Shown piece by piece: positions 6,346 through 13,980 of a stretch of 16,852 nt of DNA. Made by a program: the position numbers and the translations under genes. The notes beneath the pieces were generated by a model that did not search any database, was not told the DNA's origin, and saw only the letters and a program-made list of their open reading frames with translations. Source of the stretch: Oscillospiraceae bacterium (lineage in GTDB: Bacteria; Bacillota; Clostridia; Oscillospirales; Ruminococcaceae); contig JAEDGE010000031.1 of NCBI GenBank assembly GCA_016297675.1, positions 1-16,852 of the forward strand. The letters are read 5' to 3'. Positions within the stretch are counted from its first letter, which is position 1; the number at the start of each line of letters is the position of its first letter.

Positions 6346-7671
6346 ATGAAAGTTGTAAAATTCGGCGGCAGCAGTCTGGCAGATGCCGGACAAATTCAAA
6401 AGGCTGCTTCTATTATAAAGGCGGAAGAGACCAGACGCTATGTGATACCATCTGCACCGGGCAAACGCTTTAAGGAAGACACCAAAGTCACCGATATGCT
6501 CTATCAGTGCTATGCACTGGCAGAACGGGGCGAAACCTTCACAGAACAGTTGGCTGCGATCAAGGCTCGCTATGTCAGCATTCTGGAAGGACTTTCGATG
6601 CCGGCAGATTTGCTGGATGCGGAGTTTGTTACCATTGGAGAAAATTTCCGCAAGCGGTTTGGCAGTGATTATGCGGCAAGCCGTGGCGAATACCTCAACG
6701 GCAAGCTGATTGCCGCTTATTTGGGATTTGCATTTGTAGATGCGGCAGAAGTCATTTTCTTTCAGGAAGACGGTACACTGAACAGAGAGAAGACCAACCA
6801 GACTTTGCGGGAACGGCTTTCCGGACTGGAATATGCTGTCATTCCGGGCTTCTACGGCTGCGGAGCAGATGGATATGTGCGGACATTCTCCAGAGGCGGC
6901 AGCGATGTCACTGGTTCGATTGTGGCAGGGGCAATGCGGGCAGATTTATATGAAAACTGGACTGATGTTTCCGGTTTTCTGGTGGCTGACCCGAGAATTG
7001 TGGACAATCCAGTGGGAATTCGTACCATTACCTATACCGAACTGCGGGAGCTGTCCTATATGGGGGCATCGGTTCTGCATGAAGAGGCGATTTTCCCGGT
7101 ACGTTCTGCGGGAATCCCGATTAACATCCGCAACACCAATGATCCGTCTGCACCGGGTACGATGATTGTGCCGGAGAGCCATGCAGAGGAATGCAGTGCC
7201 TATACCATTACCGGCATCGCTGGCAAGAAACACTTTAGCATCATCAATATCCACAAGGATAAGATGAACAGTGAAGTAGGCTTCTGCCGGGACGTGCTGG
7301 ATGTACTGGCAAACCACAATATTTCGATGGAACACATGCCGTCCAGCATTGATGCGATGACCGTCATTCTGGAAACCTCGCAGCTGGAAGGCAAGCGGGA
7401 ACAGATTATGACGGAACTGCGGAAGCGGGTCAATCCGGATACCTTGGAAATCGAAGACGGCATTGCACTGGTGGCAGTCGTTGGACATGGTATGTACCGG
7501 ACGAGAGGCGTTGCAGCCAGAATTTTTGCAGCACTGGCACATGCAAGAGTCAATGTCAAGATGATTGACCAGGGCTCCAGTGAGCTGAATATTATTGTTG
7601 GCGTAGCAGAGGAGGATTTTGAACAGGCAATCCGCTGCATTTATGATATGTTTGTGAAGTCGGTACAGTAA
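6343..7671 (+). CDS. lysC: Aspartate kinase (monofunctional, ACT-regulated)
   Basis: A 442-residue aspartokinase that phosphorylates aspartate, the first step toward lysine, threonine, methionine and diaminopimelate. The N-terminal kinase motif KFGGSSL is at 6-12, and TFSRGGSDVTGSIVAGAM (181-198) forms the catalytic/ATP region. A substrate-side segment WTDVSGFLVADPRIV lies at 206-220. Two ACT domains follow (about 298-365 and 375-440), the usual site of feedback control by lysine and/or threonine. There is no fused homoserine dehydrogenase. Two adjacent ATGs (6343, 6346) are both possible starts. The distant SD and intervening hairpin suggest translational control. No pathway neighbours are adjacent; it stands as a single gene. 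Confidence 0.92.
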   Translation: MMKVVKFGGSSLADAGQIQKAASIIKAEETRRYVIPSAPGKRFKEDTKVTDMLYQCYALAERGETFTEQLAAIKARYVSILEGLSMPADLLDAEFVTIGENFRKRFGSDYAASRGEYLNGKLIAAYLGFAFVDAAEVIFFQEDGTLNREKTNQTLRERLSGLEYAVIPGFYGCGADGYVRTFSRGGSDVTGSIVAGAMRADLYENWTDVSGFLVADPRIVDNPVGIRTITYTELRELSYMGASVLHEEAIFPVRSAGIPINIRNTNDPSAPGTMIVPESHAEECSAYTITGIAGKKHFSIINIHKDKMNSEVGFCRDVLDVLANHNISMEHMPSSIDAMTVILETSQLEGKREQIMTELRKRVNPDTLEIEDGIALVAVVGHGMYRTRGVAARIFAALAHARVNVKMIDQGSSELNIIVGVAEEDFEQAIRCIYDMFVKSVQ

Positions 7672-7716
7672 GCAGCTGTATAAAAATTTGGGCGTTACAA
7701 CACAATAGAAATGAGA

Positions 7717-7738
7717 AAAATGTATAAATATACATTTT
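7717..7738 (+). terminator. Weak AT-rich terminator candidate after lysC
   Basis: The palindrome AAAATGTATA / TATACATTTT (7717-7726, 7729-7738) lies about 45 nt after the lysC stop and ends in TTTT, with a second run of five T at 7752-7756. The stem is nearly all A-T and must open to form a loop, so termination may be inefficient. No better terminator was seen for lysC. Confidence 0.3.
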
Positions 7739-7756
7739 CAATAAAATAATATTTTT

Positions 7757-7876
7757 AAGGAGCATATTTTTTGAAAAAATACAATGAAAAGGAGATTGTA
7801 TGCTGACCGGGAGGTTTGCATAAATTCAATCTCATGACAAGCCTCCCAATATTGTCAGTCAACAATTTTCAGGAGG
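7757..7876 (+). promoter_or_regulatory. Structured leader of the acetyltransferase gene
   Basis: The leader has two SD-preceded mini-ORFs: TTG at 7771 behind AAGGAG (11 codons, stop 7804-7806) and ATG at 7800 behind AAAAGGAG (7 codons). The second overlaps a hairpin made of CTGAC/GTCAG (7803-7807 with 7854-7858) and GGGAGG/CCTCCC (7809-7814 with 7842-7847). The CCTCC of the right arm is also complementary to GGAGG in the gene's SD (AGGAGG, 7871-7876). This permits two exclusive folds, SD free or SD paired. A promoter was not assigned. Confidence 0.4.
7800..7823 (+). CDS. Possible leader peptide MLTGRFA
   Basis: A seven-codon ORF (ATG to TAA) with AAAAGGAG 5 nt upstream. It spans the left arm of the leader hairpin, so a ribosome translating it would prevent that hairpin from forming. 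Short ORFs with an SD arise by chance, and only position and overlap support this one. Confidence 0.3.
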   Translation: MLTGRFA

Positions 7877-7883
7877 AAAAACA

Positions 7884-8540
7884 ATGAAGAAAAATGACTA
7901 TACCATTCGCTTGGAACGTCCTTGCGATTACAGAACTGTGGAAACAATCACACGGGAAGCATTTTGGAATTTGAGTGTTCCTGGATGCGATGAGCATTAC
8001 TATGTGCATGTTATGAGAAGCCATGCCGATTTTATCCCTGAACTGGACTTTGTCCTGGAAGTGGGGGGGAAGCTTATCGGCAATGTCATGTATACCAAGT
8101 GTAAGCTGACGGATGAAATCGGAGAGGAGAAACAGATTCTCTCTTTTGGACCGGTTTGTATCTTACCTGAATATCAGCGAAGCGGTTATGGCAAGGCACT
8201 TTTGGAACATTCTTTTCAGAAGGCTCTGGAGTTGGGGTATGACACAATTGTGATTTTTGGGAACCCAGACAATTATGTAGCTCGTGGCTTTAAAAGCTGT
8301 AAGAAGTACAATGTGTGCCTGGAGGGGAATATTTATCCAACTGCACTGTTGGTAAAGGAATTGAGAACAGGTGTGTTATCCGGGAAAAAATGGGTATTTC
8401 ATGAGAGCTCTGTTGGAGCACTTTGCAGGGATCGTGATGCTGTTGAGAAATTTGATGCACTGTTTCCGCCAAAGGAGAAACAGTGGCAGCCCAGTCAAGA
8501 GGCGTTCTATATCCATAGCCATTCTGTGATAAACTGGTAA
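7884..8540 (+). CDS. GNAT family N-acetyltransferase
   Basis: A 218-residue protein with a GNAT fold in the N-terminal two thirds. Acetyl-CoA motif A is FGPVCILPEYQRSGYGKALLEHS (88-110 region, with Q98-R-S-G-Y-G-K), preceded by a beta-hairpin (LEVGGKLIGNVMYTK). The following strand TIVIFGNPDNYVARGFKSC resembles the C-terminal motif with the Y-x-x-x-G-F element. It transfers an acetyl group from acetyl-CoA to an amine, but the acceptor cannot be inferred. About 60 C-terminal residues extend beyond the core. AGGAGG lies 7 nt before the ATG. It is a single gene with a structured leader and a strong terminator, and its codon use looks more AT-rich than the neighbouring housekeeping operon, so recent acquisition is possible. 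Confidence 0.85.
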   Translation: MKKNDYTIRLERPCDYRTVETITREAFWNLSVPGCDEHYYVHVMRSHADFIPELDFVLEVGGKLIGNVMYTKCKLTDEIGEEKQILSFGPVCILPEYQRSGYGKALLEHSFQKALELGYDTIVIFGNPDNYVARGFKSCKKYNVCLEGNIYPTALLVKELRTGVLSGKKWVFHESSVGALCRDRDAVEKFDALFPPKEKQWQPSQEAFYIHSHSVINW

Positions 8541-8555
8541 ACCCGAGAGGTAGTG

Positions 8556-8598
8556 AGGCTGTTGCACCAGATAAAATTGGTGTAACAGCCTTGTTTTT
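8556..8598 (+). terminator. Intrinsic terminator of the acetyltransferase gene
   Basis: The arms AGGCTGTTGCACCA (8556-8569) and TGGTGTAACAGCCT (8578-8591) pair except at one position around an 8-nt loop, followed by TGTTTTTAC. It starts 15 nt after the stop codon. The A/T-rich stretch 8600-8705 that follows holds no recognisable feature. Confidence 0.88.
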
Positions 8599-8708
8599 AC
8601 CGCAATATATAGGAGTAAAAATATGATAGTTTAAAGTATATTTTTATTTTATGATATTAAATTTTATGTAGAACCTGAACAAAAATAAAAAAACAGGGGA
8701 AAATCCTC

Positions 8709-8737
8709 TTGATTTTTTGAAATCCATGTGCTATAAT
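8709..8737 (+). promoter_or_regulatory. Promoter of the rimP-nusA-infB operon
   Basis: TTGATT (8709-8714), a 17-bp spacer, and consensus TATAAT (8732-8737) directly preceded by TGC, an extended -10. This is one of the best promoters in the window and fits a constitutively strong housekeeping operon. Transcription should start near 8744. Confidence 0.85.
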
Positions 8738-8754
8738 AAGAATATCGCAGCAGC

Positions 8755-8831
8755 AAAGACCGGAACCCCTTCCGGTCTTTCGTTTATGTTAGGGGCTTTT
8801 TGCAGCTCCTCCGTTGCAAACAGAAAGGAGC
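8755..8831 (+). promoter_or_regulatory. rimP-nusA operon leader: terminator-like hairpin and SD switch
   Basis: About 11 nt into the transcript a perfect 11-bp stem AAAGACCGGAA / TTCCGGTCTTT (8755-8765, 8770-8780; loop CCCC) is followed by CGTTTATGTT, an imperfect intrinsic-terminator shape. Then three short segments compete. AGGGGC (8791-8796) can pair with GCTCCT (8805-8810, one G-U). That same GCTCCT is perfectly complementary to AGGAGC (8826-8831), which contains the rimP SD. TTTGCA/TGCAAA (8799-8804, 8815-8820) is a third option. The layout suggests attenuation plus SD sequestration, perhaps autoregulation by NusA or another product of the operon. Confidence 0.5.
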
Positions 8832-8837
8832 AATCAT

Positions 8838-9314
8838 ATGAAACTGAAAGCGTTTGGTACAACCGAGCAACGAATTTACGATGCGGTGAAACCAATTGCA
8901 GACGGGTTCGGTTTCCGGATTTGGGATGTGCGGTTTGAAAAAGAAGGTGCTTACTGGTATCTCCGCATCTTCATTGACCACGAGAACGGCATTACCATTG
9001 AGGACTGCGAAAAAATGACAGAACCAGTCAACAAACTGCTGGACGAACAGGATCCCATTTCCCAGAATTATATTCTGGAAGTCGGCTCTGCCGGTCTGGA
9101 ACGAGAGTTCAACCGTACTTGGCATTTTGCCGAGGGCGTGGGAACCGAAGTGCGTGCCCGTACGATTCGTCCCATCGACGGGGAACGGGAGTTCATCGGT
9201 ACACTGCAATCCTGCAAAGATGACATGCTGACGCTGGAAACCGAAACCGGTACTGTCAGCCTGCCCCTTACGGCACTCACGTTTGTAAAACGATACGAAG
9301 CATTTGAATTTTAA
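8838..9314 (+). CDS. rimP: Ribosome maturation factor RimP
   Basis: A 158-residue protein needed for late assembly of the 30S subunit. The N-terminal alpha/beta domain includes GFRIWDVRFEKEGAYWYLRIFID, and the family motif normally near SPGLER reads EVGSAGLEREF at residues 77-87. A C-terminal SH3-like beta domain ends the protein. An in-frame TTG at 8814 would add eight residues, but AAAGGAG lies 7 nt before the ATG at 8838, so that start is chosen. It is the first gene of the nusA operon, as in most bacteria. Confidence 0.93.
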   Translation: MKLKAFGTTEQRIYDAVKPIADGFGFRIWDVRFEKEGAYWYLRIFIDHENGITIEDCEKMTEPVNKLLDEQDPISQNYILEVGSAGLEREFNRTWHFAEGVGTEVRARTIRPIDGEREFIGTLQSCKDDMLTLETETGTVSLPLTALTFVKRYEAFEF

Positions 9315-9331
9315 AAATGGAGGCACATAAA

Positions 9332-10678
9332 ATGGACAATGCTTTTTTTGAAGCACTGGATACGCTGGGCAGCGAAAATGGTTTGGACACCGCTACCCTG
9401 ATTGAAAAAATCAAGTCCGCCATGCTCAAAGCAGCAAGAAAGGCGTATCCCGACAGCGAAGACAATATCACAGTGGAAATTGATCCGGTGACAAAGAAAT
9501 TTGAAATGTACCTGCGGCAAGAGGTCATTGATGATGATCCCATTGATGAAAATGAAATCAATCTTGCAGAGGCTCGCACCATTGAGCCAAATGCAAAGGT
9601 GGGCGATTACATCCAGAAGCGGCTCGATATCAGCCGGTTCGGTCGGGCAGCTGCCCTCTCTGCAAAACAGTCCATCAAGGGCGACCTGCGGGACATCAAC
9701 CGGCAGCGGATTCTGGATAAATTCCAGGATAAGGAGAATGATTGTATTACCTGTACGGTTACGCAGGTGGAAAAGGGCGGTGCTGCTACACTGGTCTATG
9801 ACAAGACAGAAATTTATCTGTTCCACAATGAGCAGATTCCGGGCGAGGAACTGAAAGAGGGACAGAGTATCATGGTCTATGTCACCAATATTGCCAACAA
9901 GCAGAAAAAGCCCATCATCAAGATTTCCCGTGTCCGCAAGGAACTGGTCAAGCGGATGTTTGAACTGGAAGTGCCGGAAATCTATGACGGTGTCGTAGAA
10001 ATCAAGGCAATTTCCAGAGAAGCCGGTGCTCGTACGAAGATTGCAGTTTGGTCAAATGACCCGAATGTCGATCCGGTCAGTGCCTGCATTGGACCGAAAC
10101 ATGCCAGAATTGATGCCGTTGTCAAGTCGCTGAGCGGTGAAAAAATTGATATCATTCCATACAGCGAAAAGCCGGAGGAATTCATTGCAAGAGCCCTTGC
10201 ACCGGCAGCGGTGGAACAAGTTACGATTATCAATCCGGAAGAACGGCTCTGCGGTGTATTGGTACCTGCCAATCAGTTGTCCCTTGCCATCGGCAATCGG
10301 GGACAGAATGCAAAACTGGCAGCCAAGCTGACTGGTTATAAGATTGACATCAAGGCGGCTACACCGGAAAACGAAGCCCTGATTGCAGAAAAGCTGGAAG
10401 CCGCTAATGCAGAACTGGCAGCGAAGGCAGCTGCGGAAGAAGCAGCGGCTGCGGCAGCAGAAGCACAGGCGGCTCTGGATGCCCAGCAGGAAAGTGATGC
10501 AGCAGCGTGGGAAGACAATTGGAAGCAGCAGGATGGCGAGGAAGAAGATGAGCTGCTGCTCGAAGAGGAAGAGACCACTGCGGCAATCGAAGCTGCCATT
10601 GCACCAGTTCCAGAAGATTTAGACGCTGCTCCGGCAGCAGACGAAGAAGCCGCTGCACCGGAATCAACGGAGGCATAA
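9332..10678 (+). CDS. nusA: Transcription termination/antitermination factor NusA
   Basis: A 448-residue NusA that binds RNA polymerase and nascent RNA and promotes pausing and intrinsic termination. Order: N-terminal RNAP-binding domain (about 1-125), S1 domain (about 133-200), KH1 and KH2 (about 230-345), then a tail of about 100 residues that is very rich in alanine and glutamate. KH2 has an intact GXXG loop (GNRG, 321-324), but the KH1 loop reads GPKH (254-257), with histidine for the last glycine. The E. coli acidic repeats are absent as recognisable domains. Start: GGAGG sits 8 nt before the ATG at 9332; an upstream in-frame ATG at 9317 overlaps the SD and is rejected. The gap to rimP is 17 nt. 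Confidence 0.94.
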   Translation: MDNAFFEALDTLGSENGLDTATLIEKIKSAMLKAARKAYPDSEDNITVEIDPVTKKFEMYLRQEVIDDDPIDENEINLAEARTIEPNAKVGDYIQKRLDISRFGRAAALSAKQSIKGDLRDINRQRILDKFQDKENDCITCTVTQVEKGGAATLVYDKTEIYLFHNEQIPGEELKEGQSIMVYVTNIANKQKKPIIKISRVRKELVKRMFELEVPEIYDGVVEIKAISREAGARTKIAVWSNDPNVDPVSACIGPKHARIDAVVKSLSGEKIDIIPYSEKPEEFIARALAPAAVEQVTIINPEERLCGVLVPANQLSLAIGNRGQNAKLAAKLTGYKIDIKAATPENEALIAEKLEAANAELAAKAAAEEAAAAAAEAQAALDAQQESDAAAWEDNWKQQDGEEEDELLLEEEETTAAIEAAIAPVPEDLDAAPAADEEAAAPESTEA

Positions 10679-10684
10679 ACCAGC

Positions 10685-10978
10685 ATGAAGAAGAAAAAAG
10701 AAGTGCTGCGGGTCTGTATGGGCTGTGGAGAACGGAAACCAAAGCGGGAACTGATCCGGATTGTCCGGACAGCAGATGGGTCGTTTCTGATTGATGAAAC
10801 CGGAAAGACCGCCGGGCGAGGAGCATATTTATGTAAAAATAAAGCCTGTCTGGAAAGAGCAAAAAAGACCCGAAAGGTAGAACGTTCTTTTTTACAGATG
10901 TTTCCGCCGGAGACCTATAAGGAGATGGAAGATGCCCTTACAAGAAAAGTGCAGGAACTTACTGACGATCTGTCGTAA
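10685..10978 (+). CDS. ylxR: YlxR/RnpM family RNA-binding protein
   Basis: A 97-residue protein of the YlxR family. The signature is C11-M-G-C14-G-E-R-K-P-K-R-E-L-I-R-I-V-R, followed by GRGAYLC50 and a fourth cysteine, C55, which could together form a metal site. B. subtilis YlxR (RnpM) is reported to modulate RNase P. The last 35 or so residues extend beyond the compact core. It starts 6 nt after nusA, using GGAGG within the nusA 3' end, and overlaps ylxQ by 47 nt. Confidence 0.9.
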   Translation: MKKKKEVLRVCMGCGERKPKRELIRIVRTADGSFLIDETGKTAGRGAYLCKNKACLERAKKTRKVERSFLQMFPPETYKEMEDALTRKVQELTDDLS

Positions 10979-11252
10979 GGCAGGCAAGTTGGAGGCAGGC
11001 TTTGCCCGTGCAAAGGATGCCATCGAAGGCGGTTATGCAGCATGTGTGCTGCTGACAGCAGACCTCTCGGAGAAAAGCCGGAAAGAGGTGCTGTATTATG
11101 CACAGCGGAAACAGATTCCGGTTGTGCAGACAGATTGGGAAATGACAGAAGTCCGGCTGCTGTTTGGACAGCGGGCTGGAATTTTAACGATATGCGAAAA
11201 AGGCTTTGCCAAGCGAATACAAGAATTGCTGTTGACAGAACAGATCGGATGA
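10932..11252 (+). CDS. ylxQ: L7Ae-family ribosomal protein YlxQ
   Basis: A 106-residue protein with the L7Ae/L30e fold (ICRKAGKLEAGFARAKDAIEGG, then VLLTADLSEKSRKEVLYYA). Relatives bind kink-turn RNA. The function of YlxQ in the nusA operon is not firmly established. The start at 10932 has AAGGAG 7 nt upstream, both inside ylxR in another frame. The 47-nt overlap is long but the reading is coherent from the first residues (LQEKCRNLLTICRKAGKLEAG), so coupled translation with ylxR is likely. Confidence 0.88.
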   Translation: MPLQEKCRNLLTICRKAGKLEAGFARAKDAIEGGYAACVLLTADLSEKSRKEVLYYAQRKQIPVVQTDWEMTEVRLLFGQRAGILTICEKGFAKRIQELLLTEQIG

Positions 11253-11254
11253 CA

Positions 11255-11316
11255 GGCAGTGCAGAATTCGCTGGCAGTGCAGAACCCATTTTGTCCTGCT
11301 GCAAAACGGCAGGACA
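11255..11316 (+). repeat. 12-bp tandem-like direct repeat and hairpin before infB
   Basis: In the 86-nt ylxQ-infB gap, GGCAGTGCAGAA occurs twice (11255-11266, 11273-11284), 18 bp apart. It is followed by a perfect 8-bp stem TGTCCTGC/GCAGGACA (11292-11299, 11309-11316) with a 9-nt loop. No T-run follows, so it is not a terminator. The infB SD begins 8 nt later. A role in infB translation or RNA processing is possible. Confidence 0.4.
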
Positions 11317-11338
11317 GCAGCGGAAAGGAGAGTTGCCG

Positions 11339-13915
11339 ATGACGACAAAAAAGCAGAAATTGAGCGACGTTGCAAAGACATTGCAGCTTACGCCGGCAGA
11401 ACTGATTGCAATTTATACCGAAATCGGAAACGGTGAGGAAAAAAAGAGCAGCAGCGGTCTGACGGAGGAAGAGGTCAATCTGGCGTTGGAGTATGTGACA
11501 CAACAGCGGCAGGTAGCAGACTTTGCAGCCTATTTCGCAACAAAGAACAGTACGAGGGAAGAGGTGGCACAACAATCTATGAAAAAAGGGAATGAGAAAA
11601 AAGCTGCCAAGCAGCAGAATCAGGGCAAGAAGAAGCCGCAGGAACGGAAACAGCAGCAGTCTGCAAATCATCAAAATGCTGCCGCACAGTCCAAAAAGCC
11701 GCAGTCATCTGCACAGAACAGCCAGCAGAAGAAGCCGGTACAGCCACAGGCAAACAGCAATGTGCAGAACAAAAAATCACAACCGTCTGGACAGAATCAG
11801 CCGGCTGCGAAACCGGCAGCCAACAACATGCCGGAACATGACCATAAGAAAAAGCAGAAGCAGCAGCCAAAGGCACAGAAGCGTGGCGAACGGCTGCATG
11901 TAGAGGTGGAAATTTCCTCCGATACCACAACCACAACGGAGAAACGCCGGACAGTGGATACCCGTGGTTCTTATGTGGATCTGGATAAGTACAACCAGCG
12001 GTATGAACAGATTGCACCGGCTGGCAAGTACAGCAAGGATAATTATTCCACTAAGAAGCAAAAGATCAATCAGAAATCTGCACAGCGGAACAAGCAGAAA
12101 TATTCCAATAAGCGGGAAACGGAACAGGATCGTCTGCGTCGGCTGGAACTGGAAAAGGCAAGAAAGCAACAGCTGAAAGTGCGGATTCCGGAGAATATCG
12201 TGGTGAGCGAACTGGCAAGCCGTCTGAAAGTGACCGCAACGGAAGTCATCAAGAAGTTGATGGGACTTGGGGTCATGGCATCCATCAATGAGGAAATTGA
12301 TTTCGATACCGCTTCTCTGGTAGCAGAGGAACTGGGAGCAAAGGTCGAAAAGGAAGTCATTGTCACGATTGAAGAGCGTCTGATTGAAGAGGAAGACGAA
12401 TCCGATAACACGGAAGAGCGTTCTCCGGTTGTCGTGGTTATGGGACACGTTGACCATGGTAAAACTTCCATTCTGGACTATATTCGCCATGCCAATATTG
12501 CAGCCGGCGAAGCTGGCGGTATCACGCAGCATATCGGTGCATATCAGGTTACCTGCAACGGCAAGGAGATTACGTTCTTAGATACACCGGGACACGAAGC
12601 ATTTACGGCAATGCGTGCAAGAGGGGCAAATATCACAGATATTGCGATTCTGGTCGTTGCCGCAGATGACGGCATCATGCCGCAGACCGTAGAGTCTATC
12701 AACCACGCCAAGGCAGCCGGTGTCTCCCTGATTGTTGCCATCAATAAGATGGATAAAGAAGGGGCAAATCCGGATCGGGTCAAGGAAGAACTGACCAAGT
12801 ATGATCTGGTCTGCGAAGACTGGGGCGGCGATGTCATCTGTGTACCAGTTTCTGCAAAGACCGGTCAGGGTATTGAGGAACTGCTCGAAAATGTCCTGCT
12901 CGTTGCAGAAATGCAGGAGCTGAAGGCAAATCCAAATCGTCGTGCCAAGGGTACCGTTGTAGAAGCCCGGTTGGATAAGGGCAGAGGTCCGGTTGCGACC
13001 CTGCTTGTACAGAATGGTACATTGCATACCGGCGATGTGATTCTGGCAGGGACAACGGTCGGCAAAGTGCGTGTCATGACGAATGATAAGGGTGTTGTTG
13101 TACACGAAGCTGGTCCGTCTGTACCAGTGGAGATTACCGGTTTGGCAGAAGTGCCATCTGCTGGTGATACCTTTAATGCAGTCGAAGATGAACGACTGGC
13201 AAAGACATTGGTGGAACAGCGGAAGCATGAGGCAAAGCAGGCAAAGTTCAACGAGTACCAGAAGGTAACACTGGATAACCTGTTTAGTCAGATTGCAGAG
13301 GGCGAAATGAAAGAACTGGCAATTATTGTAAAGGCAGATGTACAGGGTTCTGTCGAAGCTGTCAAGCAGTCCCTTGAAAAGATTCAGAATGATGAAGTGC
13401 GAGTAAAAGTCATCCACGGCGGCGTCGGCGGCATCAAGGAAGGCGATGTCATGCTGGCAAGTGCATCGAATGCCATTATCATCGGCTTTAATGTTCGACC
13501 AGATCCGGTGGCTGAGGAAATTGCAGCCAGAGATAAAGTGGAAATCCGCACCTATCGTGTCATCTATGATGCCATTGAAGATGTCGAAACCGCAATGAAG
13601 GGTATGCTGGCACCGAAATTCCGGGAAGTTGTCATGGGACGGATTGAAGTCCGGCAGGTTTATAAGATTTCGAGTGTGGGTGCCGTTGCTGGTGCGTATG
13701 TACTGAGTGGTAAGGTGACCAGACAGTGTGAAATTCGTGTGGTACGGGATGGCATTGTCATTGCAGAAGATAAGATGTCCAGCCTGAAGCGGTTCAAGGA
13801 TGACGTGAAGGAAGTCAACGAGAGCTACGAATGCGGTATTACGCTGGAGAAGTTCCGGGACTTCAAGGAAGGCGACATCTTTGAGGCATTCATCATGGAA
13901 GAATATCGGGAATAA
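11339..13915 (+). CDS. infB: Translation initiation factor IF-2
   Basis: An 858-residue IF-2, the GTPase that brings initiator fMet-tRNA to the ribosome. The G motifs are complete: GHVDHGKT (369-376), GITQHIGAY, DTPGHEAF (about 415-422), NKMD (469-472) and SAKTGQG. The beta-barrel, connector and C-terminal tRNA-binding domains follow. An IF2-N domain (LKVTATEVIKKLMGLG) precedes the G domain. Residues about 75-270 form a long lysine/glutamine/proline-rich, low-complexity linker. The frame is open upstream to 11042, but AAAGGAG lies 8 nt before the ATG at 11339 and the upstream reading is ylxQ out of frame, so 11339 is the start. It is the central gene of the operon. Confidence 0.95.
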   Translation: MTTKKQKLSDVAKTLQLTPAELIAIYTEIGNGEEKKSSSGLTEEEVNLALEYVTQQRQVADFAAYFATKNSTREEVAQQSMKKGNEKKAAKQQNQGKKKPQERKQQQSANHQNAAAQSKKPQSSAQNSQQKKPVQPQANSNVQNKKSQPSGQNQPAAKPAANNMPEHDHKKKQKQQPKAQKRGERLHVEVEISSDTTTTTEKRRTVDTRGSYVDLDKYNQRYEQIAPAGKYSKDNYSTKKQKINQKSAQRNKQKYSNKRETEQDRLRRLELEKARKQQLKVRIPENIVVSELASRLKVTATEVIKKLMGLGVMASINEEIDFDTASLVAEELGAKVEKEVIVTIEERLIEEEDESDNTEERSPVVVVMGHVDHGKTSILDYIRHANIAAGEAGGITQHIGAYQVTCNGKEITFLDTPGHEAFTAMRARGANITDIAILVVAADDGIMPQTVESINHAKAAGVSLIVAINKMDKEGANPDRVKEELTKYDLVCEDWGGDVICVPVSAKTGQGIEELLENVLLVAEMQELKANPNRRAKGTVVEARLDKGRGPVATLLVQNGTLHTGDVILAGTTVGKVRVMTNDKGVVVHEAGPSVPVEITGLAEVPSAGDTFNAVEDERLAKTLVEQRKHEAKQAKFNEYQKVTLDNLFSQIAEGEMKELAIIVKADVQGSVEAVKQSLEKIQNDEVRVKVIHGGVGGIKEGDVMLASASNAIIIGFNVRPDPVAEEIAARDKVEIRTYRVIYDAIEDVETAMKGMLAPKFREVVMGRIEVRQVYKISSVGAVAGAYVLSGKVTRQCEIRVVRDGIVIAEDKMSSLKRFKDDVKEVNESYECGITLEKFRDFKEGDIFEAFIMEEYRE

Positions 13916-13980
13916 TTTGCAGCAGGAAAAACAGAAACGGATACGAATACGAATATCCTGAAAAGCGGAAAGGAGTACGC

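Noticed and set aside
10336..10686. Ser/Ala-rich minus-strand frame
   Set aside because: It is the complement of the alanine/glutamate-rich NusA tail and has no independent support.
11042..11338. N-terminal extension of infB
   Set aside because: The frame is open, but the sequence is out-of-frame ylxQ plus the gap; the SD and sensible IF-2 N-terminus begin at 11339.
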